Shown here piece by piece: positions 1 to 13,361 of a DNA stretch of 64,000 nucleotides. Source of the DNA: Bordetella genomosp. 9 (GTDB lineage: Bacteria; Pseudomonadota; Gammaproteobacteria; Burkholderiales; Burkholderiaceae_B); the NCBI RefSeq assembly GCF_002261425.1, contig NZ_NEVJ01000003.1, forward strand, positions 1 to 64,000, given 5' to 3'. Position 1 is the stretch's first letter. Each line of letters begins with the position of its first letter. Position numbers and translations under genes: made by a program. The notes beneath the pieces were generated by a model. It searched no databases, was not told where the DNA came from, and saw only the letters and a list, made by a program, of their open reading frames with translations.

Positions 1-3000
1 TGGACAACGCTGCGACTCAGTCGCTGACGGCGAAGGACCACATCCAGGAAACCTACACGGTCAAGGTCGACGACGGTCACGGCGGAACGGCGACCAAGTC
101 TGTCACGCTGACGATCAATGGTACCGACGACGCTGCGATCATTACGCCGCACGCGACGGGCAGCGACGCGGGAACGGTCAAGGAAGACACGACGCTGACG
201 ACGAGCGGCAAGCTGGATGTCGTGGATCCGGACGCCGGTCAGGCGGTGTTTCTTGCCCAAAACGTCAATGGCCAGTATGGCTCGTTCACGATGGGTACGG
301 ACGGCACGTGGACCTATACGCTGAACAACGCGTCGATAGCGGTCCAGCAGCTGGCTGCCGGTCAGACTGCGGCCGAGAAGTTCACGGTGGCCTCTGCTGA
401 TGGCACCACGAGTACGGTCACGGTGACCGTGCAGGGCACCAACGACGCACCCGCCATCAACGCTCCCACTGGCACGGACGCCGGTTCCGTCACGGAAGAC
501 GGCACCAAGAGCGCGACGGGTCAATTCAGCAAGACCGATATCGACGCGACCGATACGCACACTTGGACGGTGGACGGCAGCGCGAAGGGCGCCTACGGCA
601 CCTTCGCTGTGGATCAGACCGGCAAGTGGACCTACACGCTGGACAACGCCGCGGCCCAGTCGCTGACTGCTAAGGACCACATTCAGGAAACCTACACGGT
701 CAAGGTCGATGATGGCCATGGCGGAACGGCGATCAAGTCGGTCACGTTGACGATCAATGGTACCGATGACGCTGCCATCATCACGCCGCATGCGACGGGC
801 AGCGACGCGGGAACGGTCAAGGAGGACACGACCCTGACCACCAGCGGCAAGCTCGACGTCGTCGATCCGGATGCTGGCCAAGCGGTGTTTGTACCGCAGA
901 CGAACACCGCAGGTACTTATGGCACCTTTGCCCTGACGACGGATGGCACATGGACGTATACGCTGAACAACTCCGCAACGGCGGTCCAGCAACTCGCCGC
1001 GGGCCAGACGGCGACTGAGAAGTTCACGGTGGCGTCGGCAGATGGCACCACGAGCACGGTCACGGTGACGGTGCAGGGTACCAACGATGCGCCCACCATC
1101 AACGTTCCGACGGGAGCTGATGCCGGTTCGGTTACAGAAGACGGCACCAAGACCGCGACGGGCCAGTTCAGCAAGACGGACATCGACGCGACGGACACGC
1201 ACAGCTGGACTGTCGACGGCAACTCGAAGGGCGCCTACGGTACCTTCGCCGTCGACCAGACCGGCAAGTGGACGTACACCCTGGACAACGCTGCGACTCA
1301 GTCGCTGACGGCGAAGGACCACATCCAGGAAACCTACACGGTCAAGGTCGACGACGGTCACGGCGGAACGGCGACCAAGTCTGTCACGCTGACGATCAAT
1401 GGTACCGATGACGCCGCCATCATTACGCCGCACGCGACGGGTAGCGACGGTGGCACGGTCAAGGAAGACACGACCCTGACCACCAGCGGCAAGCTCGACG
1501 TCGTCGATCCGGATGCTGGTCAAGCGGTGTTTGTACCGCAGACGAACACCGCAGGTACTTATGGCACCTTTGCCCTGACGACGGATGGCACATGGACGTA
1601 TACGCTGAACAACTCCGCAACGGCGGTCCAGCAACTCGCCGCGGGCCAGACGGCGACTGAGAAGTTCACGGTGGCGTCGGCAGATGGCACCACGAGCACG
1701 GTCACGGTGACGGTGCAGGGTACCAACGATGCGCCCACCATCAACGTTCCGACGGGAGCTGATGCCGGTTCGGTTACAGAAGACGGCACCAAGACCGCGA
1801 CGGGTCAGTTCAGCAAGACCGATATCGACGCCACCGATACCCACGCCTGGACGGTGGACGGCAACGCGAAAGGCGCTTACGGCACCTTCGCCGTCGACCA
1901 GGCCGGCAAGTGGACCTACACGCTGGACAATGCTGCAGCGCAGTCGCTGACCGCGAAAGACCACATTCAGGAAACCTACACGGTCAAGGTCGACGACGGT
2001 CATGGTGGCACGGCCACGAAGTCGGTCACTCTGACCATAAACGGTACGGACGATGCGGCCATCATCACGCCGCATGCAACGGGCAGCGATGCCGGCACGG
2101 TGAAGGAAGACACCACGCTGACGACCAGCGGCAAGCTGGATGTTGTCGATCCGGACGCCGGTCAAGCGGTGTTCGTGCCGCAGACGGGCGTAGTGGGTAC
2201 CTATGGCACCTTTGCCCTGACCGCGGACGGCACCTGGACCTACACGCTGAACAATGCCTCGACCGCCGTCCAGCAGCTGGCCGCCGGTCAGACGGCGACC
2301 GAAAACTTCACGGTCGCCTCGGCTGATGGTACGACCAGTACGGTCACGGTGGCTGTTCAGGGCTCCAACGATGCGCCTATCATCAATGCGCCGGCTGGAA
2401 CAACTGTCGGCGATGTCACTGAAGATGGCACCAAGACGGCGAACGGTCAATTTAGCAAGACCGATATCGACGCGACTGATACCCATACGTGGACGGTAGA
2501 CGGCAACGCCAAGGGCGCCTACGGCACCTTCGCCGTGGACCAAACCGGCAAGTGGACGTACACGTTGGATAACGCCGCGGCCCAGTCGCTGACGGCCAAG
2601 GACCACGTCCAGGAAACGTACACGGTCAAGGTGGATGACGGCCATGGCGGCACGGCGACCAAGTCGGTCACCCTGACGATAAACGGCACGGACGATGCGG
2701 CGATCATCACGCCGCATGCGACCGGCAGCGATGCCGGTACGGTCAAGGAAGATACGACGCTGACGACCAGCGGCAAGCTCGACGTCGTCGATCCGGACGC
2801 CGGCCAGGCGGTTTTCGTTGCGCAAAATGTGAATGGCCAATACGGCTCGTTCACGATGAGCGCGGATGGCACGTGGACGTACACGTTGAACAACGCGTCG
2901 ACGGCGGTTCAGCAACTGGCCGTTGGTCAAACGGCGACGGAGAGGTTCACGGTTGCCTCCGCCGATGGCACCACAAGTACGGTCACGGTGACGGTCCAGG

Positions 3001-6000
3001 GGACGAATGACGCCCCGACGATCAATGCCCCGTCTGGCGCCGACACTGGTTCCGTCACGGAAGACGGCACCAAGACCGCGACAGGTCAGTTCAGCAAGAC
3101 TGATATCGACGCCACCGATACGCATACCTGGACGGTTGATGGAAACTCGAAGGGCGCCTTCGGCACCTTCAGCGTCGACCAGACGGGTAAGTGGACATAC
3201 ACGCTGGACAACACCGCAGCCCAGTCGCTGACCGCGAAGGATCACATCCAGGAAACCTACACCGTCAAGGTCGACGACGGCCACGGCGGCACGGCCACGA
3301 AGTCCGTGACGCTGACCGTCAATGGCACCGACGATGCTGCGATCATTACCCCGCACGCGACAGGCAGCGATGCCGGTACGGTTAAGGAAGACACTACGCT
3401 GACTACCAGCGGCAAACTGGACGTCGTCGATCCGGATGCTGGTCAAGCGGTCTTCGTACCGCAGGCGAGCACCGCCGGCACCTATGGCACTTTTGCCCTG
3501 ACGACAGATGGCACATGGACCTACAACCTGAACAACGCCTCCACGGCAGTTCAGCAACTGGCTGCCGGCCAGACGGCGACTGAAAGCTTCACGGTAACGT
3601 CCGCCGACGGGACGACGAGCACGGTAACCGTGACCGTCCAAGGCACTAACGACGCGCCGATCATCAACGCGCCGGCTGGAGCAACCGCCGGCTCCGTGAC
3701 GGAGGACGGTACCAAAACCGCGACCGGTCAGTTCAGCAAGACGGACGTCGACGCGACCGACACGCACACCTGGACGGTGGATGGCAACGCGAAGGGCACC
3801 TACGGCACCTTTGCTGTCGATCAGGCAGGCAAGTGGACGTACACGCTGGACAACGCAGCTGCACAGTCCCTGACCGCGAAGGACCACATCCAGGAAACCT
3901 ACACCGTCAAGGTCGACGACGGCCATGGCGGCACGGCCACGAAGTCGGTGACCCTGACCATTAACGGCACCGACGACGCCGCGATCATCACGCCGCACGC
4001 GACAGGCAGCGACGCTGGAACGGTCAAGGAAGATACGACGCTGACTACCAGCGGCAAGCTGGACGTCGCTGATCCGGATGCCGGCCAGGCCGTGTTCGTG
4101 GCACAGAACGTGAATGGCCAATACGGCGCGTTCACGATGGGCACGGATGGCACGTGGACCTATACGCTGAATAATTCCGCGACAGCAGTTCAGCAACTGG
4201 CCGCTGGTCAGACGGCAGCCGAGAAATTCACGGTGGCGTCCGCTGATGGCACCACGAGCACGGTGACGGTGACCGTCCAAGGCACCAACGATGCCCCGAC
4301 CATTAATGCCCCGTCCGGCACAGATGCAGGGTCCGTCACCGAAGATGGTGCCAAGACCGCGACGGGCCAGTTCAGCAAGACCGATATTGATGCTTCCGAC
4401 ACGCACACCTGGACGGTGGACGGCAATGCGAAGGGCGCTTACGGCACCTTCGCCGTCGACCAGACCGGCAAGTGGACCTACACGCTGGACAACGCCACCG
4501 CCCAGTCGCTGACGGCGAACGATCACATCCAGGAAACCTACACCGTCAAGGTCGACGACGGCCACGGGGGCACGGCCACGAAGTCGGTCACCCTGACCAT
4601 CAACGGGACGGACGACGCCGCGATCATCACGCCGCACGCGACCGGCAGCGACGCTGGCACTGTCAAGGAAGACACGACCCTGACGACCAGCGGCAAGCTG
4701 GATATCGTCGACCCCGACGCCGGTCAGGCTGTCTTCGTGCCGCAGGCAAGCACTGCTGGCACATACGGCACATTCGCCCTGACGGCGGATGGAACGTGGA
4801 CCTATAGCCTGAACAACGCATCGACGGCAGTTCAGCAACTGGCCGCCGGCCAGGTGGCGACCGAGAGGTTCACGGTCACGTCCGCCGATGGCACGACGAG
4901 TACGGTGACGGTGACTGTTCAGGGCACCAACGACGCGCCCGTAATCAACGCGCCAGCGGGAACAACCGCCGGTTCCGTGACGGAGGACGGCACCAAGACG
5001 GCGACTGGGCAGTTCAGCAAGACAGATATCGATGCGACCGATACGCACAGCTGGACTGTCGACGGCAACTCGAAGGGCGCCTACGGCACCTTCGCTGTCG
5101 ATCAAACCGGCAGGTGGACCTATACGCTGGACAACGCCGCAGCGCAGTCGCTGACCGCGAAGGACCATATTCAGGAAACCTACACGGTCAAGGTCGACGA
5201 CGGTCATGGTGGCACGGCCACGAAGTCGGTCACCCTGACCATCAACGGCACGGACGATGCGGCCATCATCACGCCGCATGCAACGGGCAGCGACGCGGGA
5301 ACGGTCAAGGAAGATACGACCCTGACCACCAGCGGCAAGCTGGACATCGTCGACCCCGACGCCGGTCAGGCTGTCTTCGTACCCCAGGCGGGCACCGCGG
5401 GCACCTACGGTACCTTCACCCTGGCAACGGACGGCACGTGGACGTACACGCTCAACAACGCCAATCCGGCGGTGCAGTCGCTGGGCGTCAATGAGAGCCG
5501 AGTCGAACAATTTACCGTTACGTCAGCCGACGGCACGACGAGCACCGTGACAGTGACGGTGCAGGGCACCAACGATGCCCCGACGATCAATGTCCCCCCT
5601 GGAGCCGACACCGGCTCTGTCACGGAAGACGGTACCAAGACCGCGACGGGTCAGTTCAGCAAGACCGATATCGACGCGACCGATACGCACACCTGGACGG
5701 TGGAGGGCAATGCGAAGGGGGCCTACGGCACCTTCGCCGTCGACCAAACCGGCAAGTGGACCTACACGCTGGACAACGCCGCAGCGCAGTCCTTGACAGC
5801 CAAGGACCACATCCAGGAAACCTACACCGTCAAGGTCGACGACGGCCACGGGGGCACGGCCACGAAGTCGGTCACCCTGACCATCAACGGGACGGACGAC
5901 GCCGCGATCATCACGCCGCACGCGACCGGCAGCGACGCTGGCACTGTCAAGGAAGACACGACCCTGACGACCAGCGGCAAGCTGGATATCGTCGACCCCG

Positions 6001-8790
6001 ACGCCGGTCAGGCTGTCTTCGTGCCGCAGGCAAGCACTGCTGGCACATACGGCACATTCGCCCTGACGGCGGATGGAACGTGGACCTATAGCCTGAACAA
6101 CGCATCGACGGCAATTCAGCAACTGGCCGCCGGCCAGGTGGCGACCGAGCAGTTCACGGTCACGTCCGCCGATGGCACGACGAGCACGGTGACGGTGACT
6201 GTTCAGGGCACCAACGACGCGCCCGTCATCAACGCGCCAGCGGGAACAACCGCCGGCTCCGTGACGGAGGACGGCACCAAGACGGCGGCCGGGCAGTTCA
6301 GCAAGACCGATACCGACGCGACTGATACGCACACGTGGACGGTGGACGGCAGCTCGAAGGGCGCCTACGGCACCTTCGCTGTCGATCAGACCGGCAAGTG
6401 GACGTACACGTTGGACAACGCCGCCGCCCAGTCGTTGACCGCGAAGGACCATATTCAGGAAACCTACACGGTCAAGGTCGACGACGGCCATGGCGGAACG
6501 GCCACGAAGTCAGTCACGCTGACGATCAACGGCACCGATGATGCTGCCATCATCACGCCGCACGCGACGGGCAGCGACGCGGGAACGGTCAAGGAAGACA
6601 CGACCCTGACCACCAGCGGCAAGCTGGATGTCGTCGATCCGGACGCCGGTCAGGCGGTGTTCCTTGCCCAAAACGTCAACGGCCAGTATGGCTCGTTCAC
6701 GATGGGAACAGACGGAACGTGGACGTACACGTTGAACAACGCCTCGACGGCAGTCCAGCAGCTGGCTGCTGGCCAAACAGCGACTGAGAAGTTCACGGTT
6801 GCCTCGGCTGACGGCACGACCAGCACGGTGACGGTGACCGTCCAGGGCACCAACGATGCCCCGACCATCAATGCACCGACGGGCTCGGATGCAGGCTCGG
6901 TGACTGAGGACGGTACCAAGACGGCGATCGGGCAGTTCAGCAAGACCGATATCGATGCGACTGACACGCACACCTGGACGGTGGACGGCAACGCGAAGGG
7001 CGCCTACGGTACCTTCGCTGTCGATCAGACTGGCAAGTGGACGTACACGCTCGACAATGCCGCGGCCCAGTCGCTGACGGCGAAGGACCATATTCAGGAA
7101 ACCTACACGGTCAAGGTCGACGACGGTCATGGCGGAACGGCGACCAAGTCGGTCACGTTGACGATCAATGGTACCGATGACTCGGCGACCATCACGCCGC
7201 ACGCGACGGGTAGCGACGGTGGCACGGTCAAGGAAGACACGACACTGACCACCAGCGGCAAGCTCGACGTCGTCGATCCGGATGCTGGCCAAGCGGTGTT
7301 TGTACCGCAGACGAGCACCGCCGGCACCTATGGCACATTTGCCCTGACGACGGATGGCACATGGACGTACACGCTGAACAACTCCGCAACGGCGGTCCAG
7401 CAACTCGCCGCGGGACAGACGGCGACTGAGAAGTTCACGGTGGCTTCGGCGGATGGCACCACGAGTACGGTCACGGTGACGGTGCAAGGTACCAACGATG
7501 CGCCCACCATCAACGTTCCGACGGGAGCTGACGCCGGTTCCGTCACGGAAGACGGCACCAAGACCGCGACGGGTCAGTTCAGCAAGACCGATATCGATGC
7601 GACCGACACGCACACCTGGACGGTCGATGGAAACGCGAAGGGCGCGTACGGCACGTTCAGCGTAGGCCAGACCGGCAAGTGGACCTACACGCTGGACAAC
7701 GCCGCAGCCCAGTCGCTGACGGCCAAGGACCACATCCAGGAAACCTACACCGTCAAGGTCGACGATGGCCACGGCGGCACGGCGACAAAGTCGGTCACCC
7801 TGACGATCAACGGTACCGATGACGCCGCGATCATCACGCCGCATGCGACGGGCAGCGACGCCGGCACGGTCAAGGAAGACACGACCCTGACCACCAGCGG
7901 CAAGCTCGACGTCGTCGATCCCGACGCCGGCCAGGCGGTGTTCATCACGCAGAACGTCACCGCGCAGTACGGTACCTTCACCCTGGGCAGCGACGGCACC
8001 TGGACGTACACGTTGAACAACAACGCGCCGGCGGTGCAGGCCCTGGGGGTTAACCAGACGATGACGGAAACCTTCACGGTTTCCTCCGCGGATGGTACGA
8101 CCGCCAAGGTCAACGTGACCATTCAGGGCACGAACGACGCCCCGGTCATTACGTTCCCCGCCGGCGGCGCCGACGCGGGCGCGGTCACGGAAGATGGCAC
8201 CAAGGTCGTCTCCGGCCAACTGACGCGCACGGACGTCGACAGCGGCGACACGGCCACCTGGACGATCCAGGGCGCCGCGAAAGGCACGTATGGCGCGATC
8301 GCGGTGGACAACACCGGAAAGTGGACCTATACGCTCGACAACACCGCCGCGCAATCGTTGAAGGCGGGCGACAAGGTCACCGAAACCTATACCGTCAAGG
8401 TCGACGACGGCCACGGCGGGACCGACGTCCATGCCGTGACGATCACGATCAACGGCACCAATGACGTACCCGTCATCGTGGGCCGCGGCGGCGACGGGGT
8501 AGGCGACCGGGGCACCGTCATCGAAGACGCGTCGCTGACGGCCACCGGCAAGCTCGACGTCACCGATGCCGATTCCGGGGAAAGCTACGTGCGGCCGCAA
8601 ACTGTCCAGGATACCTATGGCACCTTCAACATCGATGCCAACGGCAACTGGACCTACACGCTGGACAACAACAGCGCCGCGGTCCAGGCGCTGTCGGGCG
8701 GCCAGTCGCTGGGCACGCGTACCTTTACGGTCACTTCCCTGGACGGGACGGCGACCCATACCGTCAGTGTCAACATCACCGGCACCAACG
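1..8790 (+). repeat. Tandem VCBS repeat array, two-unit period of 642 or 639 bp
   Basis: The two alternating VCBS types form a higher-order unit of 642 bp, sometimes 639 bp. The tract around 888-1160 recurs with almost no change at +642. The tract around 4531-4925 recurs at +1284, two units later. Thirteen full pairs plus partial ends are present. Many other copies keep the same residues but use different synonymous codons. Confidence 0.9.
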
Positions 8791-11120
8791 ACGCACCGAC
8801 TTCGGCCGCGAACTCCACTCACGTCGAAGTCGGCACCACGCACGTCTTCACGACCAGCGAATTCGCGTTCTCCGACAGCAATGGAGAGAGCAACAGTCTG
8901 CAGAGCGTCATCGTTTCCAGGCTGCCCGACAACGGCACCCTGACGCTGAACGGCTCGGTCGTTACCGCCGGGCAGGCCATATCGGCGGGCGACATCGCCG
9001 CCGGCAAGCTCGTCTATACGCCCGGCGCCACCGGCGCGGATGCTTCGTTCGGCTTTCAGGTGCGCGACACGGGAGGGACGGCCAACGGCGGCAAAGACAC
9101 CTCGGGCGAGTACAACTTCTCCGTCGTCACCGACAACCTGATTCGCGGCACCAACGACGGCGCCGGCTCCGGGGTCATTTCCGGCGGCTCGGGCGACGAT
9201 ATCGTCCTCGGCGACGCGGGCGGCTCCAAGACCACGGTGATCGCCGGCAAGAGCTACAACATCGCCCTGATCGTCGACCATTCCGGCAGCATGGCGTGGG
9301 GCCTGGATGGCGGCAGCAATCCGGGCTACGGACAGGACCGCATGTCGCTGGTGAAGGCGGCGCTGTTGAACCTGCTCGATACGCTGGACAACCACTCGGG
9401 CGGCGTGGTCAACGTGGCGCTGATCGGGTTCGGGACGTCCGCCGACAGCACGATCCAGATCCAGAACCTGACGACCAGCAACGTCCAGACTCTGATCAAT
9501 GCCATCAACAATATGTCGGCCACGGGTGGTACCAACTACGAAGCCGCGTTCAACTCCACCGTAAGCTGGTTCAATGCCCAGACTGCGGCGGGAAAGTCGG
9601 GCGGCAGCTACGAAAACATGACGTACTTCCTGACCGACGGGGACCCGACCTATTACCTGAACAACAACGGCTCGCGCGGCGGCGACGGATCGACCACCGA
9701 CGCGACGACCCTGCAGGAATCCATCAACGCCTTCCAGGCCTTGAGCAAGGTCACCAGTGTCAATGCGATCGGCGTGGGCGATGGCGTCAGCGCCCAGTAC
9801 CTGCAGTTCTTCGACAACACCGCCAGTGGCAACGTGAGTACCGTGACGGTTGGCGTGGGATCTCACTCCGATACCACGCTGGCCAGCTTCGGAAGCCTCT
9901 TCGGCAGCGGCATCAACAATCCGTCGAACTGGACGACGACGTCAGGCGGCCTCGGTAGCGGCGCCATCCGCAACCTCGGTGGTTATATGCAGATCACCGA
10001 TGTCACGGGCAGCGGCGATACCAAGGTGGTGAGCCCCAACATCACGCTCAGTTCATCCAAGATGGCATTGGCCTTCGATGTTTCGACCAGCAACTTCAAC
10101 ACCGGCGACAGCTTCAAATGGGCCATCGAGAAGCTCAATACCAGCACGGGCCAGTGGGAGACCGTGCAGTCGGGCTCTTCGACCTCGCCGATCTCGAGCG
10201 CGGTCGAAATCGAGTCCAACATTCTCGCGGCCGGCACCTATCATCTGGTTTATTCCGTCGGCGACAACACCAGCGGGCTAGGTTCGGCGACCGTCAATAT
10301 CGACAACATCGAGACGCATTCCTACGGATCGACGATCACCGGCGCGGCCGGGACGGTGGATATCGCACACCAGGCGTCCGATCTGGATACCGTGCTGCAA
10401 GGCGGTAGCGTGTCGACCACGCCGGCGACGGTGGGCAGCGACACCATCGACGGCGGTGCCGGCAACGATGTGATCTTCGCGGATACCATCAACACTGACG
10501 GCCTGTCATGGGCCGGCCATCCGGCCGGATCGCACGATGGCCAGGGCATGCAGGGCCTGGTGGACTTCCTGACGTCGACCAACGGCCACGCCGCGACCAC
10601 GACCGAGCTGTACGGCTACATCAAATCCCATAGCGATGATTTCAACGTCGCGGGCGATACCCGCGGCGGCGATGACACCGTGCGCGGCGGGGCGGGGGAC
10701 GACCTGATCTACGGACAGGGCGGCAACGACACCCTGATCGGTGGCCAGGGCAACGACACCCTGTACGGTGGGACGGGTAGCGATACTTTCAAGTGGGAGT
10801 TGAACGACCAGGGCACGACGTCCAGGCCCGCGGTGGACACGATCAAGGATTTCTCCAACGATGCGCCAGCCAGCGGCGGCGACGTGCTGAATCTGAAAGA
10901 TATGCTGCACAACCCGGCCGACGCGGATCTGTCGAAGTTCCTGAACTTCAGCAAGGACGGCAACAACACCGTGGTGAAGGTCAGCACCGCGGGCGATGTG
11001 GCGCATGGTTTCGACCAGAAGATCATCCTGGAAAACGTCGACCTGACGGGCGGCAAGACGGACCAGACCGCGATCATCAACGATTTGCTGCAGAAGGGGA
11101 AACTCCAGGGCCACGAATGA
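1..11120 (+). CDS. Giant VCBS-repeat / vWA / RTX adhesin, 5'-truncated by the window edge
   Basis: The reading frame is open from base 3 to the TGA at 11118-11120, about 3705 residues, and the start codon lies upstream of the window. About 27 VCBS-type units fill bases 1 to about 8790. They alternate two types of roughly 105 residues, one beginning [13 protein letters not shown] and one [15 protein letters not shown] cadherin-like domain (about 8790-9130) follows, then a von Willebrand A domain (about 9258-9820). Its metal site is visible: DHSGS from codon 9276, then GTNYE and FLTDGD. A beta-rich segment, GGxGxD RTX nonapeptides (about 10430-10790) and a type I secretion target domain ending KGKLQGHE complete the protein. 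By family knowledge such proteins are exported by LapEBC-type systems and act in surface adhesion and biofilm. Whether it carries an N-terminal retention module and LapG site cannot be seen. Its C-terminal third is paralogous to that of the adhesin at 20178-31577. Confidence 0.93.
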   Translation, partial: DNAATQSLTAKDHIQETYTVKVDDGHGGTATKSVTLTINGTDDAAIITPHATGSDAGTVKEDTTLTTSGKLDVVDPDAGQAVFLAQNVNGQYGSFTMGTDGTWTYTLNNASIAVQQLAAGQTAAEKFTVASADGTTSTVTVTVQGTNDAPAINAPTGTDAGSVTEDGTKSATGQFSKTDIDATDTHTWTVDGSAKGAYGTFAVDQTGKWTYTLDNAAAQSLTAKDHIQETYTVKVDDGHGGTAIKSVTLTINGTDDAAIITPHATGSDAGTVKEDTTLTTSGKLDVVDPDAGQAVFVPQTNTAGTYGTFALTTDGTWTYTLNNSATAVQQLAAGQTATEKFTVASADGTTSTVTVTVQGTNDAPTINVPTGADAGSVTEDGTKTATGQFSKTDIDATDTHSWTVDGNSKGAYGTFAVDQTGKWTYTLDNAATQSLTAKDHIQETYTVKVDDGHGGTATKSVTLTINGTDDAAIITPHATGSDGGTVKEDTTLTTSGKLDVVDPDAGQAVFVPQTNTAGTYGTFALTTDGTWTYTLNNSATAVQQLAAGQTATEKFTVASADGTTSTVTVTVQGTNDAPTINVPTGADAGSVTEDGTKTATGQFSKTDIDATDTHAWTVDGNAKGAYGTFAVDQAGKWTYTLDNAAAQSLTAKDHIQETYTVKVDDGHGGTATKSVTLTINGTDDAAIITPHATGSDAGTVKEDTTLTTSGKLDVVDPDAGQAVFVPQTGVVGTYGTFALTADGTWTYTLNNASTAVQQLAAGQTATENFTVASADGTTSTVTVAVQGSNDAPIINAPAGTTVGDVTEDGTKTANGQFSKTDIDATDTHTWTVDGNAKGAYGTFAVDQTGKWTYTLDNAAAQSLTAKDHVQETYTVKVDDGHGGTATKSVTLTINGTDDAAIITPHATGSDAGTVKEDTTLTTSGKLDVVDPDAGQAVFVAQNVNGQYGSFTMSADGTWTYTLNNASTAVQQLAVGQTATERFTVASADGTTSTVTVTVQGTNDAPTINAPSGADTGSVTEDGTKTATGQFSKTDIDATDTHTWTVDGNSKGAFGTFSVDQTGKWTYTLDNTAAQSLTAKDHIQETYTVKVDDGHGGTATKSVTLTVNGTDDAAIITPHATGSDAGTVKEDTTLTTSGKLDVVDPDAGQAVFVPQASTAGTYGTFALTTDGTWTYNLNNASTAVQQLAAGQTATESFTVTSADGTTSTVTVTVQGTNDAPIINAPAGATAGSVTEDGTKTATGQFSKTDVDATDTHTWTVDGNAKGTYGTFAVDQAGKWTYTLDNAAAQSLTAKDHIQETYTVKVDDGHGGTATKSVTLTINGTDDAAIITPHATGSDAGTVKEDTTLTTSGKLDVADPDAGQAVFVAQNVNGQYGAFTMGTDGTWTYTLNNSATAVQQLAAGQTAAEKFTVASADGTTSTVTVTVQGTNDAPTINAPSGTDAGSVTEDGAKTATGQFSKTDIDASDTHTWTVDGNAKGAYGTFAVDQTGKWTYTLDNATAQSLTANDHIQETYTVKVDDGHGGTATKSVTLTINGTDDAAIITPHATGSDAGTVKEDTTLTTSGKLDIVDPDAGQAVFVPQASTAGTYGTFALTADGTWTYSLNNASTAVQQLAAGQVATERFTVTSADGTTSTVTVTVQGTNDAPVINAPAGTTAGSVTEDGTKTATGQFSKTDIDATDTHSWTVDGNSKGAYGTFAVDQTGRWTYTLDNAAAQSLTAKDHIQETYTVKVDDGHGGTATKSVTLTINGTDDAAIITPHATGSDAGTVKEDTTLTTSGKLDIVDPDAGQAVFVPQAGTAGTYGTFTLATDGTWTYTLNNANPAVQSLGVNESRVEQFTVTSADGTTSTVTVTVQGTNDAPTINVPPGADTGSVTEDGTKTATGQFSKTDIDATDTHTWTVEGNAKGAYGTFAVDQTGKWTYTLDNAAAQSLTAKDHIQETYTVKVDDGHGGTATKSVTLTINGTDDAAIITPHATGSDAGTVKEDTTLTTSGKLDIVDPDAGQAVFVPQASTAGTYGTFALTADGTWTYSLNNASTAIQQLAAGQVATEQFTVTSADGTTSTVTVTVQGTNDAPVINAPAGTTAGSVTEDGTKTAAGQFSKTDTDATDTHTWTVDGSSKGAYGTFAVDQTGKWTYTLDNAAAQSLTAKDHIQETYTVKVDDGHGGTATKSVTLTINGTDDAAIITPHATGSDAGTVKEDTTLTTSGKLDVVDPDAGQAVFLAQNVNGQYGSFTMGTDGTWTYTLNNASTAVQQLAAGQTATEKFTVASADGTTSTVTVTVQGTNDAPTINAPTGSDAGSVTEDGTKTAIGQFSKTDIDATDTHTWTVDGNAKGAYGTFAVDQTGKWTYTLDNAAAQSLTAKDHIQETYTVKVDDGHGGTATKSVTLTINGTDDSATITPHATGSDGGTVKEDTTLTTSGKLDVVDPDAGQAVFVPQTSTAGTYGTFALTTDGTWTYTLNNSATAVQQLAAGQTATEKFTVASADGTTSTVTVTVQGTNDAPTINVPTGADAGSVTEDGTKTATGQFSKTDIDATDTHTWTVDGNAKGAYGTFSVGQTGKWTYTLDNAAAQSLTAKDHIQETYTVKVDDGHGGTATKSVTLTINGTDDAAIITPHATGSDAGTVKEDTTLTTSGKLDVVDPDAGQAVFITQNVTAQYGTFTLGSDGTWTYTLNNNAPAVQALGVNQTMTETFTVSSADGTTAKVNVTIQGTNDAPVITFPAGGADAGAVTEDGTKVVSGQLTRTDVDSGDTATWTIQGAAKGTYGAIAVDNTGKWTYTLDNTAAQSLKAGDKVTETYTVKVDDGHGGTDVHAVTITINGTNDVPVIVGRGGDGVGDRGTVIEDASLTATGKLDVTDADSGESYVRPQTVQDTYGTFNIDANGNWTYTLDNNSAAVQALSGGQSLGTRTFTVTSLDGTATHTVSVNITGTNDAPTSAANSTHVEVGTTHVFTTSEFAFSDSNGESNSLQSVIVSRLPDNGTLTLNGSVVTAGQAISAGDIAAGKLVYTPGATGADASFGFQVRDTGGTANGGKDTSGEYNFSVVTDNLIRGTNDGAGSGVISGGSGDDIVLGDAGGSKTTVIAGKSYNIALIVDHSGSMAWGLDGGSNPGYGQDRMSLVKAALLNLLDTLDNHSGGVVNVALIGFGTSADSTIQIQNLTTSNVQTLINAINNMSATGGTNYEAAFNSTVSWFNAQTAAGKSGGSYENMTYFLTDGDPTYYLNNNGSRGGDGSTTDATTLQESINAFQALSKVTSVNAIGVGDGVSAQYLQFFDNTASGNVSTVTVGVGSHSDTTLASFGSLFGSGINNPSNWTTTSGGLGSGAIRNLGGYMQITDVTGSGDTKVVSPNITLSSSKMALAFDVSTSNFNTGDSFKWAIEKLNTSTGQWETVQSGSSTSPISSAVEIESNILAAGTYHLVYSVGDNTSGLGSATVNIDNIETHSYGSTITGAAGTVDIAHQASDLDTVLQGGSVSTTPATVGSDTIDGGAGNDVIFADTINTDGLSWAGHPAGSHDGQGMQGLVDFLTSTNGHAATTTELYGYIKSHSDDFNVAGDTRGGDDTVRGGAGDDLIYGQGGNDTLIGGQGNDTLYGGTGSDTFKWELNDQGTTSRPAVDTIKDFSNDAPASGGDVLNLKDMLHNPADADLSKFLNFSKDGNNTVVKVSTAGDVAHGFDQKIILENVDLTGGKTDQTAIINDLLQKGKLQGHE

Positions 11121-11149
11121 CGCCGCTCACGGCAGGGCCCACGGCGTCA
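11118..11149. terminator. Inverted repeat joining two convergent stop codons (possible bidirectional terminator)
   Basis: TGACGCCG at 11118-11125 and CGGCGTCA at 11142-11149 form a perfect 8-bp stem with a 16-nt loop. Each arm starts with the stop codon of one of the convergent genes, the adhesin and the LysR regulator. No T-tract follows, so a terminator role is only inferred. Confidence 0.4.
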
Positions 11150-12058
11150 GCCGCGTGCCCAGTCGGCGATGAACTCCAGGAATGCCCGCGTTTTTGCCGG
11201 GACATGATGTCGGGAGGGATGGAACACATAGAGCGGGAAACGTTCGTCCGTCCAATCGGGAAACAGGTTGACCAGATGGCCGTCGGCGATCAGTTCCGCG
11301 GCCCCGAGCTGTAGCATCTGTGCGATGCCGGAACCGGCCAGGCAGGCCTGCAGCAAGGCGCCCGGATCGTTGACGGTCAGGCGTCCATGGGTGGGCACGA
11401 TCAGCCGCTTGCGGCCGCGATGAAACTCCCACGGAAACGGCCTGCCGGTCTGCGGATCGCGGAACTCCAGGCACCGACGCGCGTGATCGTGCAGATCCTG
11501 GGGGCGGGCAGGGCGGCCCCAGCGCTCGATGTAGGCCGGCGCGGCCACCGTCACGACGGCGGTGTCCAGGACCTTGCGGGCGACCAGGGTGGAGTCGCGC
11601 GGCTTGCCGAAGCGCACCGCCAGGTCGAAGCCTTCCGTGACCAGGTCACCCAGGCTGTCCCTGGCGATGAGCTCGATTTCCAGTTCGGGATAGGCATCCA
11701 TGAAGCGATCCAGTGCCGGACCCAGGATCGCCCGGTAGCACACCGCGTCCACATTGACCCTGAGCCGGCCTCGCACCGCCGAGGCGCTGCCCGACGCCGT
11801 GATCGCCGCTTCTTCCAGTCCCGCCAGATGCGGGATCACCTGTTCATGAAACCGGCGACCTTCCTCCGTCAGCGACACCGAACGTGTGGTGCGGTTGAAC
11901 AGCCGGATGCCCAGCCGTTTTTCCAGGCGGGCGATCGCGCGGCTGACGCCCGGCGGCGACATGCCTATCATGTCGGCCGCCGCGGCGAACGAGCCGCCGT
12001 CGACGATGGCGGCGAAGACGCCGATGCCGCTGGCGACGTTCTCCAGTTTCGTTTTCAT
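11147..12058 (-). CDS. LysR-family transcriptional regulator
   Basis: The protein has 303 residues. An N-terminal winged helix-turn-helix (about residues 8-65) contains [19 protein letters not shown] and [14 protein letters not shown], as is usual for LysR regulators. A two-lobed LysR substrate-binding domain follows, with GRLRVNVDA and FDLAVRFG as recognisable family stretches. I chose the ATG at 12058 because the helix-turn-helix begins right after it. A GTG at 12112 would add 18 residues of atypical sequence. The gene is divergent from the NmrA-like gene at 12258, and this class often controls its divergent neighbour from a shared intergenic site. The effector cannot be told from sequence. 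Confidence 0.93.
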   Translation of the reverse strand: MKTKLENVASGIGVFAAIVDGGSFAAAADMIGMSPPGVSRAIARLEKRLGIRLFNRTTRSVSLTEEGRRFHEQVIPHLAGLEEAAITASGSASAVRGRLRVNVDAVCYRAILGPALDRFMDAYPELEIELIARDSLGDLVTEGFDLAVRFGKPRDSTLVARKVLDTAVVTVAAPAYIERWGRPARPQDLHDHARRCLEFRDPQTGRPFPWEFHRGRKRLIVPTHGRLTVNDPGALLQACLAGSGIAQMLQLGAAELIADGHLVNLFPDWTDERFPLYVFHPSRHHVPAKTRAFLEFIADWARG

Positions 12059-12257
12059 GGTGCTCGCGTGGATGGAGATTGAGCTGGCGGCGCGGTATCT
12101 GCGTGCAGTCACACGCTCCCGGGGCCGCAGGTCCGATGATGCCCGATTGGTGCTTGAATGTCACTTATCAAGTTCCATTAGGATCATTTCGATATGGATG
12201 CCGGTCGTCCAGAATTCTCTCCGCAGGCATTCAAGCCCAACTTCCAAGGAGAAATTC
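12059..12257. promoter_or_regulatory. Divergent promoter region between LysR and NmrA-like genes
   Basis: This 199-bp spacer separates the two divergent genes. CTTGA at 12153-12157 and TCAAG at 12168-12172 form an inverted repeat with 10 nt between the arms, a plausible LysR-type site. The ribosome-binding site AAGGAG at 12246-12251 serves the rightward gene. No convincing -35/-10 pair was identified. Confidence 0.45.
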
Positions 12258-13124
12258 ATGTATGCGATCACGGGTATCACGGGGCAGGTGGGCGGCGCGC
12301 TGGCGCGCGAGCTGCTGGCCTCGGGCCAGCCGGTAAGAGCCGTCGTGCGCGATGCCGGGCGCGCCGCATCCTGGGCAGCGCGGGGATGCGAAATCGCCGT
12401 GGCCCAAATGGACGACGCCCAGGCGCTGGCGCAGGCATTCCGCGGCGCCAAGGGCGTCTTCATCCTGCTGCCGCCGGCGTTCGATCCCCAACCGGGATTT
12501 CCGGCGGCCAAGCGCATCATCGACGCCGTATCGACGGCGCTGCGCGACGCCCGGCCCCCCAAAGTCGTTTGCCTGTCCACGATCGGCGCGCAGGCCAGCG
12601 AGACCAACCTGCTGTCGCAGCTCACGCTGATGGAACAGACGCTGCGCGGCCTGCCCATGCCAGTGACGTTCCTGCGGGCCGGCTGGTTCATGGAGAACGC
12701 CGCATGGGACGTCGCATCGGCGCGCGGCCAGGGCGTGATCGGCAGCTATCTGCAGCCGCTGGACCGGCCGGTGCCCATGGTCGCGACCGAGGACGTGGGG
12801 CGTACGGCCGCCGTGCTGCTGCAGGAAACCTGGACCGGTGCGCGCGTGGTGGAACTCGAAGGGCCGCGCCGCGTCAGCCCCAACGACATCGCCGCCGCGT
12901 TCGCCAGGGTATTGGGCCACCCCGTGCGCGCCGCGGTTGTCGAGCGTGAGGACTGGGAATCCCTGTTTCAAGCCCAGGGCATGAAGAACCCGATGCCGCG
13001 CATACGCATGCTCGACGGGTTCAACGAAGGCTGGATCTGCTTCGAAGGTCCGGACGACAGCGTCCTTCGCGGCCGGGTCGATCTGGACTCGGTCCTCGGC
13101 GGCCTGGTGGCGAAGGCCGGGTAG
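12258..13124 (+). CDS. NmrA-like NAD(P)-binding protein (quinone oxidoreductase 2-like)
   Basis: The protein has 288 residues. It opens with [20 protein letters not shown], the glycine-rich Rossmann motif (GxTGxxG) of atypical short-chain dehydrogenases of the NmrA/QorB group. A second family stretch near residue 135 reads [18 protein letters not shown] lies 7 nt before the ATG at 12258 and fixes this start; the frame is open further upstream but without a site. The gene is alone on its strand, divergent from a LysR regulator, and followed by a strong hairpin terminator. Members bind NAD(P)H and either reduce quinones or sense redox state. Which of these applies here is not decidable. Confidence 0.85.
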   Translation: MYAITGITGQVGGALARELLASGQPVRAVVRDAGRAASWAARGCEIAVAQMDDAQALAQAFRGAKGVFILLPPAFDPQPGFPAAKRIIDAVSTALRDARPPKVVCLSTIGAQASETNLLSQLTLMEQTLRGLPMPVTFLRAGWFMENAAWDVASARGQGVIGSYLQPLDRPVPMVATEDVGRTAAVLLQETWTGARVVELEGPRRVSPNDIAAAFARVLGHPVRAAVVEREDWESLFQAQGMKNPMPRIRMLDGFNEGWICFEGPDDSVLRGRVDLDSVLGGLVAKAG

Positions 13125-13222
13125 CGTGGGTCGGCCTGGCCGACGGGCAAGATTGCCGGGCAAGATTGCCGGGCAAAGCGGCCAGGCAAAACCACCGGCC
13201 AGGCAAAACCACCCGTGCAAAG

Positions 13223-13250
13223 CAAAACAGCGCCGTCAGGCGCTGTTTTG
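13223..13250. terminator. Strong bidirectional intrinsic terminator
   Basis: CAAAACAGCGCC at 13223-13234 and GGCGCTGTTTTG at 13239-13250 form a perfect 12-bp stem with loop GTCA. T-rich sequence follows on the plus strand (for the NmrA-like gene) and on the minus strand (for the tRNA-Ala, which ends at 13286). Confidence 0.9.
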
Positions 13251-13285
13251 TTTGGAGGCATCCAGGGATGCCGCTGGGAATCTGG

Positions 13286-13361
<76 letters not shown>

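Noticed and set aside
1..8790. CRISPR-like regularity of the repeats
   Set aside because: The period is over 600 bp, the whole tract is one open reading frame, and there are no unique short spacers or cas genes.
6510..9866. A 1118-residue minus-strand frame across the first adhesin
   Set aside because: Same codon-bias shadow, with an arginine/valine-rich repeat product and no start signal or domain.
12059..12112. GTG start at 12112 for the first LysR regulator
   Set aside because: It adds residues that do not match LysR N-termini; the ATG at 12058 lies directly before the helix-turn-helix.
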